DNA of 64,000 nt from Melghirimyces thermohalophilus. Its GTDB lineage: Bacteria; Bacillota; Bacilli; Thermoactinomycetales; DSM-45169. Location of the stretch: the NCBI RefSeq assembly GCF_900102685.1, contig NZ_FMZA01000012.1:1-64000 (forward strand). The letters run 5' to 3'. This document shows, one piece after another, positions 34,255 through 42,434 of the stretch. The number at the start of each line of letters is the position of its first letter. Within the stretch, counting starts at the first letter, position 1. Made by a program: the position numbers and the translations under genes. The notes beneath the pieces are model-generated. The model searched no databases. It saw only the letters and a program-made list of their open reading frames with translations, and had not been told where the DNA came from.

Positions 34255-34679
34255 TATTGGAACAGCTGGCGATAGGGGGTCCAATCGATCTGTTTACGCT
34301 CCAAGGTTTGGACCAGCCACTTGTGATCCCGCTTCGGCGTAGCCATGATATAGCCTCGCACGATCAGCGATTCAGTAATCCGATCCGCCTTCTCCTCCAC
34401 CGCTAACTGCCCGATTTTGCCGGCGATGGTTCGCTTCGCCGTATCCCGGAACATCTGCGGCACCGGTTGAACCAGCTCTTCCAACAGCGCTTTCTGCTCT
34501 TCTGACCACAGGTGCCGGGTCTTCTCTATATAGTAGTCCTGCCAGTCGAGATCTGATTTCCCGTCTTCTTTCGGCATTCCCTTCATAAACTTGCGGAACA
34601 TGAAGTAGCCCCCGGTAGCCAAAAACCAGATCATGAATAAAAACCAGGGGATCATCACCCACAGGATCCAATCCGGCAT
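34254..34679 (-). CDS. DUF2621-like membrane-anchored protein (YneK-type)
   Basis: A 141-residue protein with one N-terminal membrane segment (residues 3-28; WVMIPWFLFMIWFLATGGYFMF). A soluble helical domain follows, beginning RKFMKGMPKEDGKSDLDWQDYY. The phrase MFRKF-K-PKEDGKS-LDWQDYYI recalls the DUF2621 family (B. subtilis YneK), whose function is not known. The ATG at 34679 follows GGAAGGGGCAAGAGGTGAGG. It has its own terminator. Confidence 0.65.
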   Translation of the reverse strand: MPDWILWVMIPWFLFMIWFLATGGYFMFRKFMKGMPKEDGKSDLDWQDYYIEKTRHLWSEEQKALLEELVQPVPQMFRDTAKRTIAGKIGQLAVEEKADRITESLIVRGYIMATPKRDHKWLVQTLERKQIDWTPYRQLFQ

Positions 34680-34999
34680 GATTCCTCACCTCTTGCCCCT
34701 TCCGGATAAGTTCATCTGTTCATACATTGGACAACGATCCGTTTCCTCTCGTCAGCCGGCCCCTGTCGACAGCATCGTTGTCCATTTCCACATGCACCGC
34801 TTCCTATTGTAACACGAAGCCCCTTACATTGCCGCCTGTCAATCGTACCTGGCGGCTTTGATCACAAACAAATGCCTCGATCGGGCACCCCGTCACACCA
34901 TCTTGTCGTACATGCCTTTTAGGATGATTTTTCGTCACAGAATTCCTTTTACTGGACAACCCAGATGATATATATTGTACCTTGGGAGGAGAGAATCGG
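34680..34999 (+). promoter_or_regulatory. Intergenic region with an 11-bp inverted repeat and the PBP promoter
   Basis: TGGACAACGAT (34728-34738) and ATCGTTGTCCA (34774-34784) form perfect 11-bp arms spaced by 35 nt. A sigma-A promoter, TTTACT (34948-34953)-N17-TATATT (34971-34976), lies about 25 bp before the penicillin-binding protein start. No gene is seen here. Confidence 0.6.
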
Positions 35000-37291
35000 A
35001 TGAACCTGCAAAAGCTTAAACCTGTGGGTCGTATGTTTTGGAAATCGATGATGACCAAAAAGTGGTGGATTTTGGTCCTCTCGACCACGGCCTTGTTTAT
35101 TCTGGGCGGTTTCGCTACCGTGTTGATGACGACTAGCATGTACGATCTCGAAAGCCTCGAGAACATGCAGTTTGCCACCACCATCTACGACCGCAACGAG
35201 AAAAAAGTGACAACCCTCGGAAGTAACCAGAGGGAATATGTCGACTTGGACAAGATAAAAACCGAAGATCTGGCCAAAGCCTTTGTGGCTGTGGAAGATG
35301 AACGGTTCTATGAACATAACGGAGCCGACCTGAAGGGGCTGGGTCGCGCCCTCGCAGTAGACATCCTGACGATGAGCCCCAAGGAAGGCGCCAGTACGAT
35401 CACCATGCAGGTGGCGCGAAATGTGATCCTAAACAACCGGGAAAAGACATTTTTGCGGAAAGTGAACGAAATCGCTCTCGCCTATAATTTGGAACGAAAA
35501 TATACGAAAGAGCAGATCCTGGAAGCTTATCTGAATTACATTTATCTCGGCAACGGGGTGTCTGGTGTTCAGATGGCATCCAAAATCTATTTCGGAAAAG
35601 ATTTGACCAAAGATGAGCTGGAACCCCACGAAATCGCACTGCTGGCGGGACTTCCCAAAGCGCCTGAGGGGTACAACCCCTATAAAAATCCGGAAGAGGC
35701 CAAACACCGCCGCAACGTGGTTTTAAATAAAATGGCCGAACACGGCCTGATCACCGAGGAAGAGAATAAGAAATATCAAGAGATGGACCTGGGCGTCGAT
35801 CGCGACTATCTCAAAAAATATGAGAAAGAGGAACAGTACACGGCATACAAGGAATACGTTTTTGAAGAGGCGGAAAAGCGTTACGGGCTTAACTCTCAGG
35901 AATTGGCCAGCGGCGGTTACAAAATCTACACGGGATTGAACCGAAAAGCTCAACGCACCCTGGAGCAAACCTTGAAGAAGGACTCCGCCTACCATCACAA
36001 TAAAAACCTGGATGCCGGCGCGACTATCATCGACCCCAAAACCGGGGAAATCGCGGCCCTGGGCGGAGGACGGCATTACATGCGTGGCTATCCCAACCGA
36101 GCTCTAGCCACTCTGCAGCCCGGCTCTTCCATCAAGCCGCTGACCACCTATGCACCAGCCATCGAAGACAAAGGTTACAACGGTAGTACCATCGTTTCCG
36201 ATGCCCCTTTCACTTATAAAGGTTGGTCACCGGAAAACTATGATGACCAGTACCACGGAAATGTCCCCCTGCGCGAAGTGGCGGGACAATCGATGAACGT
36301 GTCGACGGCCCGGCTTCTGGTGGAAGTGGTCGGTGTGGACAACGCCTTCGATTACGCACAAAAACTGGGACTCAACCTGAAGCCTGCAGACAAGACACCG
36401 GCTCCCCTGGCCCTGGGCGGTTTGACCGAAGGGGTAAGCACCCTGCAGATGGCGCAGGCATACAGCACCTTCGTCAATGACGGAAAATATACCCAGGCTC
36501 ATGCGATCTCCAAGATCGTCGATGCCGATGGAAATGAGCTGGAACCGAAGGAGGAAATAGAGAAAAACATCGAGGTCTTCTCCGAAGACACCGCCTGGAC
36601 CATGACCCAGATTTTGAAACACGCAGTAGATAACGGCACCGGACAAAGCGCGCAAATCGCCGGACGGGATGTGGCCGGTAAGACCGGCACCACACAAAAC
36701 AGCAAAGAAGCCTGGTTTGTGGGATACACACCGAAATATGTCATGGCCACCACCGTATTTAACCATGACGGCGGCCAGGTGGAGCTCTCTGGCGGCGCAT
36801 ATCCCGCCCGCATTTTCCAACAGGTGATGAGTGAAACGTTGAAAGGTACCGAACCCAGCCGTTTCCAACCCCCTTCCGGAAATGGTTCCAACAAAGGGGG
36901 CGGCTTGCTGGACAGCATCTTCGGCGATGATGAAACGGATCAACCACCGGAACAGCCGCAACCGGAAGAACCGGCGGAACAGCCAGAGCCTCAAGAACCG
37001 AACCAGCCCGGGGATGAAGACGCTGACGGTCAACCTGGCGAAGGAGGCGGACCAGGCGGAGACGGTCCCCCCAACCCTGGAGATGGCGGTGACAACGGCG
37101 ATCAAGACGGCCAAACCGGCGGAGAGATTGGCGGTGACGGCGGAAACGGTGGGGATACCGGGGGTACAGATCCGACCGGTGGTGACAACGGCACTGACGG
37201 CGGGGATACCCCCGGAGGAGACACCTCCGGCGATCCAGGCGGTAATGCCACTGGTGGAGACAACCCGGAAACCGGTGACCGCACACAATAA
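35000..37291 (+). CDS. Class A penicillin-binding protein (PBP1A-type)
   Basis: A 763-residue bifunctional peptidoglycan synthase. A cytoplasmic tail and membrane anchor (residues 23-46) are followed by a GT51 transglycosylase domain (about 60-230) with the catalytic Glu in EDERFYEH (E99). The transpeptidase domain has SSIK (S376, K379), SMN (431-433) and KTGT (561-564). From about residue 645 a low-complexity tail runs to the end, first Pro/Glu/Gln-rich, then Gly/Asp/Asn/Thr-rich. It would lie outside the membrane in the wall. The ATG at 35000 follows GGGAGGAGAG. All catalytic residues are intact. Confidence 0.95.
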   Translation: MNLQKLKPVGRMFWKSMMTKKWWILVLSTTALFILGGFATVLMTTSMYDLESLENMQFATTIYDRNEKKVTTLGSNQREYVDLDKIKTEDLAKAFVAVEDERFYEHNGADLKGLGRALAVDILTMSPKEGASTITMQVARNVILNNREKTFLRKVNEIALAYNLERKYTKEQILEAYLNYIYLGNGVSGVQMASKIYFGKDLTKDELEPHEIALLAGLPKAPEGYNPYKNPEEAKHRRNVVLNKMAEHGLITEEENKKYQEMDLGVDRDYLKKYEKEEQYTAYKEYVFEEAEKRYGLNSQELASGGYKIYTGLNRKAQRTLEQTLKKDSAYHHNKNLDAGATIIDPKTGEIAALGGGRHYMRGYPNRALATLQPGSSIKPLTTYAPAIEDKGYNGSTIVSDAPFTYKGWSPENYDDQYHGNVPLREVAGQSMNVSTARLLVEVVGVDNAFDYAQKLGLNLKPADKTPAPLALGGLTEGVSTLQMAQAYSTFVNDGKYTQAHAISKIVDADGNELEPKEEIEKNIEVFSEDTAWTMTQILKHAVDNGTGQSAQIAGRDVAGKTGTTQNSKEAWFVGYTPKYVMATTVFNHDGGQVELSGGAYPARIFQQVMSETLKGTEPSRFQPPSGNGSNKGGGLLDSIFGDDETDQPPEQPQPEEPAEQPEPQEPNQPGDEDADGQPGEGGGPGGDGPPNPGDGGDNGDQDGQTGGEIGGDGGNGGDTGGTDPTGGDNGTDGGDTPGGDTSGDPGGNATGGDNPETGDRTQ

Positions 37292-37316
37292 CCCGTACCG
37301 ATTGGTTCTTCAGCCG

Positions 37317-37345
37317 AGCCCCCCTCATCTGACGTGAGGGGGGCT
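37317..37345 (+). terminator. Strong hairpin after the penicillin-binding protein gene
   Basis: AGCCCCCCTCA at 37317-37327 pairs with TGAGGGGGGCT at 37335-37345. The tail is only CCCTTAC, so it may stabilise mRNA or terminate weakly. Confidence 0.65.
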
Positions 37346-37396
37346 CCCTTACATATCAGCACCGGGTCAGAAAATCATTTGAGGAGGGAAGAGCAG

Positions 37397-38305
37397 ATGA
37401 ATACCAAGGCTTTTTCTATGGCATTGACCACCATTGTGATCTGGGGATCCACCTTTGCCGCTATTCGCGCCAGCTTGCAGGGAGGCTATGCCCCCGGTCA
37501 TCTGGTGTTGGTTCGTTATCTGATCGCATCGGGGTGCTTTCTTCTCTACGCCCTGTGGCCCGGAGTTACCTTTCGCTTGCCGAGAAAAGAAGATGGCTTC
37601 CGGATTCTCATCCTCGGTTGGATCGGGATCAGCATCTATCACGTGGGAGTCACCTTCGGCGAACAGACGGTATCCGCGGGTACCGCGGGGATGTTGATCG
37701 GTTCCGCACCGATCTTTACCGCCGTCATCGCCGTTCTCTTTTTAAAGGAGCGATTGGGGTTATGGGGCTGGGCCGGCCTCGCTATCGGTTTCACCGGAAT
37801 CGTGTTGATCACATGGGGAAGTGCCGGCCCCACCCTCCACTTTTCCCCCGGCGCTTTCTTCGTGTTAACGTCAGCCCTAGCCGCATCTATATTTTTTGTC
37901 TTTCAGAAACCTTTGTTACACCGCTACCGCCCCGTGGAGTTGACGGCCACCTTCACTTGGGCGGGGACGCTGCCCTTTTTCCTGTTTTCACCCGGCCTGT
38001 TTGAATCGCTGCAACAAGCCACCCTGGAAGCCCATCTCTCCGCCCTGTATGTCGGAGTCTTTCCGGCTGCGATCGCCTACGTCACCTGGGCCACGGCTCT
38101 CTCCGCAGGCAAAGCCAGCACAGTGACCAGCATGATGTACCTCGAACCCGCCGTTGCCATTGTCATCGCGTGGATTTGGCTTGCGGAGTGGCCTAGCACC
38201 CTTTCCCTCATCGGCGGCATCATCGCCCTCTCCGGGGTGATGATCGTCAACGGTCTGGGAAAGAGAAACACGCAAGCAAGGAATGACACCAACGTTTCGC
38301 CTTAG
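37397..38305 (+). CDS. EamA/DMT-family transporter
   Basis: A 302-residue protein with ten hydrophobic segments in two EamA repeats. Typical segments are VIWGSTFAAIRA in helix 1, GTAGMLIGSAPIFTAVIAVLFLKERL before helix 5, and SMMYLEPAVAIVIAWIWLAEWP in the second repeat. The start ATG at 37397 follows GAGGAGGGAAG. It has a terminator directly after the stop and is monocistronic. It is similar in plan to the protein at 7444-8376. Substrate is unknown; metabolite efflux is likely. Confidence 0.87.
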   Translation: MNTKAFSMALTTIVIWGSTFAAIRASLQGGYAPGHLVLVRYLIASGCFLLYALWPGVTFRLPRKEDGFRILILGWIGISIYHVGVTFGEQTVSAGTAGMLIGSAPIFTAVIAVLFLKERLGLWGWAGLAIGFTGIVLITWGSAGPTLHFSPGAFFVLTSALAASIFFVFQKPLLHRYRPVELTATFTWAGTLPFFLFSPGLFESLQQATLEAHLSALYVGVFPAAIAYVTWATALSAGKASTVTSMMYLEPAVAIVIAWIWLAEWPSTLSLIGGIIALSGVMIVNGLGKRNTQARNDTNVSP

Positions 38306-38331
38306 GGAGCGGGTGCGCCCGCTCCTTTTTC
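38306..38331 (+). terminator. Terminator after the second EamA gene
   Basis: GGAGCGGG at 38306-38313 pairs with CCCGCTCC at 38318-38325, followed by TTTTTC. It begins immediately after the stop codon. Confidence 0.85.
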
Positions 38332-38430
38332 ATTTTTTAAGCTGCTCTGGTATAACCGGGACATACTATTCAAAATCCTCAGATATATAGGGCCCGAAAC
38401 ACCGATATCAAACTGGGGAGGGCTGAGGGT

Positions 38431-38634
38431 ATGAGACGACACGTTCTGCTTCTGATGACCTTGTTGTTGATTTTGTTGCCGCTCTTATCTGCTTGCGGCG
38501 GGAAACCGGCAGCCGACGGAAAGCAGGAAATCACGTTGAACGCGCAGACAGAACCACCATCCTTGGATCCGGCGCTGGCCACGGACACGACTTCGGGCTG
38601 GGTGTTGGAACACCTCTTTGAGTTGGATGATTGA
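38431..38634 (+). pseudogene. Truncated oligopeptide-binding lipoprotein (OppA N-terminus)
   Basis: A 67-codon frame starts at ATG 38431. It encodes a lipoprotein signal peptide with lipobox LSAC and the first mature residues, EITLNAQTEPPSLDPAL and ATDTTSGWVLEHLFE, which match the N-terminus of SBP family 5 peptide-binding proteins (about 540 residues normally). It stops at TGA 38632-38634, where the sequence joins a truncated gene on the other strand. The product could be secreted as a lipopeptide but cannot bind peptides. Confidence 0.8.
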
Positions 38635-38636
38635 TC

Positions 38637-38762
38637 CAATCTGAGGCCAATGCCAGCCAAAAGCACAAACAATATGTACAATTTTTTATTTGTGTCGAGC
38701 AGTTCGGATATCGTGTTTCGCGGTTGCAACCAGATGGCTTTCAAATATTCCATGTTTTGCAA
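38637..38762 (-). pseudogene. Truncated Yip1-family membrane protein (N-terminus)
   Basis: On the minus strand a TTG at 38762 with GAGGAGG upstream opens MQNMEYLKAIWLQPRNTI, SELLDTNKKLYILFV and LLAGIGL. This is the N-terminal start of Yip1-domain proteins (W-x-P-R motif then the first membrane helix). Homology ends near 38640 where the oppA fragment begins from the other side. The remaining helices are missing. It lies 26 bp downstream of the signal peptidase gene and was probably its operon partner. Confidence 0.72.
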
Positions 38763-38788
38763 GGCTCTTAAACCTCCTCAATTCATCC

Positions 38789-39271
38789 TTAGTAAGCAAT
38801 GAGCACCCCTTTGATCCGTTCCTTGGATATGGGGCCCATTTCACGGCTGTCATAGCTCCCTTCCCGTTCATCCCCTAAAACGAACACCGACCCATCCGGA
38901 ACTTTAATCGGACCAAAATCCTGTACTGGCTGTTTCATGGCCAAATATTTCTCCTCAGCCTGTTTTCCGTTGATATACAGCTTCTGGTTTTTGGCTTCAA
39001 CAGTGGACCCCGACAGGGCTACCACCCGTTTGATGAAAATGTTCTGACCATGATGAAAAAGAATGATATCACCCACGTCGGGGGCTTGATCCCATTTCAA
39101 GGACATCACCATCTGACCATGCTTCAATGCGGGTTCCATACTATCCCCATAAACTCGATAGAAACCGAACAATTGGAAAAATAAGATGACTAGTACAATG
39201 AAGGAAAGGAGACTGATAAGGATCCATTTAATGAATGACCGCCAATTGAAGCTCAACACAATATTCCCCAC
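38789..39271 (-). CDS. Signal peptidase I
   Basis: A 160-residue type I signal peptidase of the short Gram-positive (SipS) kind. One N-terminal membrane anchor (about residues 14-35) precedes the Ser nucleophile in VYGDSMEPALKHG. The Lys general base lies in NIFIKRVVALSG, and the family box GDEREGSYDSREMGPI is present. It removes signal peptides on the outer membrane face. The start could be GTG 39271 or GTG 39259, the latter closer to the GAGGTGGGG site. It was once followed by a yip1 gene, now truncated. Confidence 0.9.
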   Translation of the reverse strand: MGNIVLSFNWRSFIKWILISLLSFIVLVILFFQLFGFYRVYGDSMEPALKHGQMVMSLKWDQAPDVGDIILFHHGQNIFIKRVVALSGSTVEAKNQKLYINGKQAEEKYLAMKQPVQDFGPIKVPDGSVFVLGDEREGSYDSREMGPISKERIKGVLIAY

Positions 39272-39618
39272 CTCATCTAGTAGAAATTAAGTCTATTCTT
39301 GCAATGTCAAGTGTTTTATCGAAATGGATCATTCTTTTATACATTATCTGTAACGAAAGCCCCCCGGGGGTACATACTTACGTTTCCTGTTGTTCTTCAT
39401 TGCCCACTAAGCGGTCGATGACCTCCCGGCAGTATGGGATGATCCCCTTTGAAAGCTAAAAAGACTGCCCACAAGAATACAAGCATATGAAAAATCGATG
39501 CAATTTCCGCCGTCAACAAGGAAAAATCTTGTATTCGTGACTTTTTGGGGAGAAATCATAGAATAATGGTCCAAATTTCAACCGGCTTTGTTAAAATGGG
39601 TGTGGGAGGGTTGTCCAT
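39272..39618. other. Intergenic region, no gene recognised
   Basis: The sequence between the divergent signal peptidase and HmoA-like genes is AT-rich at both ends, as expected for promoters. A short GC hairpin (CCCCCCGGGGG) lies near 39362-39372. On the minus strand about 23 codons near 39380-39450 resemble the tail of some protein (PYCREVIDRLVGNEE), but this is too short to assign. Confidence 0.4.
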
Positions 39619-39909
39619 ATGTATCAAGTCAACAACCGAATCCGGGTGGACTCCCGGGACCACATGGGTGAACTGGTGGAACGGTTCCGCCAGGCTCCGG
39701 AACGGATGAAAAAGGTGCCTGGCTTCGTCTCTTTCCGCCTGTTGCAAGCGGAAGACGGAACCCATCTGGTGGCCGAGACCGTATTTGAGAGCAAAGAAGA
39801 TTTTATCCGTTGGACAGAGAGCGAGCATTTCGCCCAGGCGCACGGCGAACGAAAAGAACAACAGACCCGCAACCCCGCCACCGAAGGGTTTGAAGTGCTC
39901 ATTCCCTGA
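39619..39909 (+). CDS. Antibiotic-biosynthesis-monooxygenase fold protein, IsdG/HmoA-like
   Basis: A 96-residue ABM-domain protein. The residues that define heme-degrading IsdG-type enzymes appear at the right spacing: Asn near position 6 (VNNRI), Trp65 (FIRWTESEHF) and His75 (AQAHGE). Such enzymes open heme with O2 to release iron. The ATG at 39619 follows GGGAGGG. It is followed within about 40 bp by a four-helix membrane protein gene and a terminator, so the two form an operon. Heme degradation is an inference from the residue pattern; B. subtilis HmoA is the nearest functional model. Confidence 0.8.
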   Translation: MYQVNNRIRVDSRDHMGELVERFRQAPERMKKVPGFVSFRLLQAEDGTHLVAETVFESKEDFIRWTESEHFAQAHGERKEQQTRNPATEGFEVLIP

Positions 39910-39947
39910 AGGGGTCCAACGATTATTGCTTAGAAATGGGGATGGAT

Positions 39948-40400
39948 ATGGATATTAAGATTGCACTCTTCATCCACGTACTCAGTATTGCCAGCTGGGT
40001 AGGCGGTCTGACGGTAATGGCCGTCTGGCTGCGCAAATCGACCAAGTTGCACGACCAGGGTCTCTCCATGACAGAGAGTTTCCAAAACGTACACAACCTG
40101 AACGTGCGGATGATGGTTCCCGTCGCTGTCCTCACCCTGCTGACGGGTCTGTACATGCTCGTGCAGTGGGGACCGGATAAGCCGCTCTACCTCCTGATCA
40201 AAGAGCGTTTTGGCAGCTTGGTCGTCCTGCTCTATGTGATCGGGCTCCCGATCTACGGAGGGCGGCTCCTCAAAAAGGGAAAAACGGAAAAAGACCCCGC
40301 TGCCTTGGCCGGGACCGTCAAACGCTACGCCAATCTGTTGAACATCACCCTGCTTCTGCTGGTGTTCATCATTTTGGTGGTTACCCTGAAATTTCAATAA
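39948..40400 (+). CDS. Four-helix membrane protein (DUF2269/CopD-like)
   Basis: A 150-residue integral membrane protein with four hydrophobic helices, beginning FIHVLSIASWVGGLTVMAVW; the His in helix 1 and the WVGG motif recall CopD/DUF2269 proteins, some of which bind heme or copper. The start is ATG 39948, because GGGG lies 6 nt upstream; earlier ATGs at 39936 and 39942 are in frame. The other helices are near residues 50-70, 80-100 and 125-148. It is paired with the IsdG/HmoA-like gene, so a role in heme or metal handling is possible but unproved. Confidence 0.7.
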   Translation: MDIKIALFIHVLSIASWVGGLTVMAVWLRKSTKLHDQGLSMTESFQNVHNLNVRMMVPVAVLTLLTGLYMLVQWGPDKPLYLLIKERFGSLVVLLYVIGLPIYGGRLLKKGKTEKDPAALAGTVKRYANLLNITLLLLVFIILVVTLKFQ

Positions 40401-40413
40401 CCACCGCTTTCTT

Positions 40414-40439
40414 CCGCCGTTCACGGCGGGTTTTTTTTT
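40414..40439 (+). terminator. Terminator after the HmoA-like operon
   Basis: CCGCCG at 40414-40419 pairs with CGGCGG at 40424-40429, followed by nine T residues. Confidence 0.85.
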
Positions 40440-40540
40440 GACATCATCGGTAAAGGTGGGCTTATCTCCGCTCCAACCTGGATAAATCACCCTTTATCTG
40501 TAAAATATAGAAACCGCATTCTATGTTTTGGGAGTGTGAG

Positions 40541-41635
40541 ATGATGCAAACATTTTCCTTTGTGGGGGAAGGACTCCACAACCCCAAACTTCAATCCTTT
40601 GCCCAAGGTTTGCGAGAAGAGATGGAAGCCCACGATTATCAGTGGGACGGGGAGGCTTCACCGGATGTCCAGTTGGTGTTCAATTTTGTCAACCCTGACT
40701 CCCCCCGCCACTTCCGCCGGAGCGGCAAGGGGACCTTTGTGGTGACGGTGATGGAGAGTCCTCAGCCGAAGACTCAACACTTGCTACATACGGCGTATCC
40801 GGTTCTGATCCGCTCTTTGGGAAACCTGCTGATTCACCTGGATACCTCCGATGACCGATTGCAGGCCCATTTTATCACCCTGGAACAAGGATGTTATCCG
40901 ATCCGGGAAAGCTTTGGGGATCCGGATTACTTCCGCAATATTTTTCAGCGCCTGCAACCCCTCGCTACTTCACAGCTGGTGATCGATAACACCTTTTATC
41001 CCGACTTGCCGGAGTCTCTGTGGGAGGGGGACGAGGTGACAAGACACATCCATCAGGCGGGCAAAAAACTGGATGAATGGAACCTCCTACCGACCCCCTT
41101 CCCCATCGAAGAGGTGCTTCCCGCTAAAGCTTACCGACATATCCAACGGCTGTACGGCATCGGCGGGCTCAGCTACGGAAACCTGAGTGCTCGTCGAGAG
41201 GGAAACCAGTTTTGGATGAGTGCCCGGGGAGTCAACAAAGGCAACCTTCACGAAATCGGAAGGGATATCCTTTTGATCAAAGGATTTGATGAGGATCAGC
41301 CGGCCATGGAAGTGAGTGTCCCTCCCAAAATCGAACCCAAGCGGGCTTCAGTGGATGCGATCGAACATTGGATGATCTACTCCGAGCATCCAGAAGTGGG
41401 GGCGATCATCCATATCCATGCCTGGATGGAGGGAATTCCGTCGACGGAGATCAATTATCCCTGCGGTACTGTCCAATTGGCGGAGGCGGTGGCCGACCAG
41501 ATCCGAAAAGCGGAAGATCCCGCCAAGGCTGTCGTCGGCTTGAAAAATCACGGCCTCACGGTCACCGGCCGAGATCTCGATGATATTTTTCAACGGATTG
41601 AAGGGCGGATTCTGCCACAGGTTCCGATGGAATGA
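40541..41635 (+). CDS. Class II aldolase/adducin-domain protein with novel N-terminal region
   Basis: A 364-residue protein. The C-terminal half (about 190-360) is a class II aldolase/adducin domain with YGNLSARREG, MSARGVNKG, the zinc-type IIHIHAW (HxH) and LKNHGLTVTG. The N-terminal half is mixed alpha/beta (VQLVFNFVNPDSPRHFRR, GTFVVTVMESPQ) and not recognised. The start ATG at 40541 or 40544 lies behind GGGAG. Class II aldolases split sugar phosphates such as fuculose or rhamnulose phosphate, but this one sits with an SDR and a lipid kinase, so a different role is likely. The operon continues 14 bp downstream. Confidence 0.78.
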   Translation: MMQTFSFVGEGLHNPKLQSFAQGLREEMEAHDYQWDGEASPDVQLVFNFVNPDSPRHFRRSGKGTFVVTVMESPQPKTQHLLHTAYPVLIRSLGNLLIHLDTSDDRLQAHFITLEQGCYPIRESFGDPDYFRNIFQRLQPLATSQLVIDNTFYPDLPESLWEGDEVTRHIHQAGKKLDEWNLLPTPFPIEEVLPAKAYRHIQRLYGIGGLSYGNLSARREGNQFWMSARGVNKGNLHEIGRDILLIKGFDEDQPAMEVSVPPKIEPKRASVDAIEHWMIYSEHPEVGAIIHIHAWMEGIPSTEINYPCGTVQLAEAVADQIRKAEDPAKAVVGLKNHGLTVTGRDLDDIFQRIEGRILPQVPME

Positions 41636-41649
41636 GAGGAGGGGAGTAG

Positions 41650-42432
41650 ATGTCTCGAGTGGTCCTGATTACCGGCGGTTCCAGCGGCATCGGAAAAGAA
41701 ATCGCCCGGCAACTGACGATGAGAGGCGATATCCCCCTGTTGCTGGGGCGAAATAAGGCGAACCTGAAGAGAGTACAGGAAGAGTTGAAGCGGGGGGATT
41801 TCTTTGTCTGTGATGTTACCAAACAGGGGGAAGTCGAGGCTGTCGTCTCAAAGGTGATCAAAAGATACGGTTCCGTAGATGTGTTGATCAATAACGCGGG
41901 CTACGGACGCTTCGGCGGAGCGCTCGACTTTTCTCCTGACGAATACCGGGCCATGATGGAAACCAACTACCTGGGGGCGGTCCAGATGACCTTAGCCATG
42001 CTCCCCCACTGGCTGCAACAGGGCGGAGGAAAGGTGGTCAATATCGCCTCCATCGCCGGGCTGTCCGGCACGCCCAATCTGGCCGCCTATGCCGCCTCCA
42101 AATTCGCCTTGATCGGCTTTTCAGAATCGCTCCATCTGGAGTACGCCCCGTTGATTCAGGTTGGGGTCTTGTGTCCGGGACCTGTCAAAACTCCCTTTTT
42201 CCGCGGCGAAGACCCGGGCCAACTGTTTCCCCCTGCGTTGTCCCGGAAGCTGCTCGATACCCGTGTTGTCGCCCGCCACGCCCTGCGCTTGATCGAACAT
42301 CCACGGATGAAAGTGATTCCCGCAAGCTTACGTTGGGCGATACGTGTTCGCAGCTGGTTTCCGGGATTGTATCACCACATGACTCACAGGTTATACAGCC
42401 GGTGGCAACAAAATCACAAGCTCGAGGTGTGA
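41650..42432 (+). CDS. Short-chain dehydrogenase/reductase (YqjQ-like)
   Basis: A 260-residue classical SDR. The cofactor motif is TGGSSGIGKEIA (about residues 8-19), the NNAG motif is LINNAGYGRFGG, and the catalytic Ser-Tyr-Lys is in NIASIAGLSGTPNLAAYAASKFAL (split here as IASIAG and YAASK). The C-terminal part ends in an aromatic/basic segment of the kind that contacts membranes. Relatives reduce ketones or 3-ketosphinganine-like lipids. The ATG at 41650 follows GAGAGGAGGGGAG. It overlaps functionally with the next gene: its stop is 2 bp before that ATG. Confidence 0.87.
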   Translation: MSRVVLITGGSSGIGKEIARQLTMRGDIPLLLGRNKANLKRVQEELKRGDFFVCDVTKQGEVEAVVSKVIKRYGSVDVLINNAGYGRFGGALDFSPDEYRAMMETNYLGAVQMTLAMLPHWLQQGGGKVVNIASIAGLSGTPNLAAYAASKFALIGFSESLHLEYAPLIQVGVLCPGPVKTPFFRGEDPGQLFPPALSRKLLDTRVVARHALRLIEHPRMKVIPASLRWAIRVRSWFPGLYHHMTHRLYSRWQQNHKLEV

Positions 42433-42434
42433 GC

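Noticed and set aside
36227-37288. Long antisense open frame (353 codons) opposite the penicillin-binding protein tail
   Set aside because: It mirrors the Gly/Asp-rich repeat region, which avoids stops on the other strand. It has no ribosome binding site and its residue pattern (Val/Ile/Ser repeats) is that of a reverse-complement shadow.
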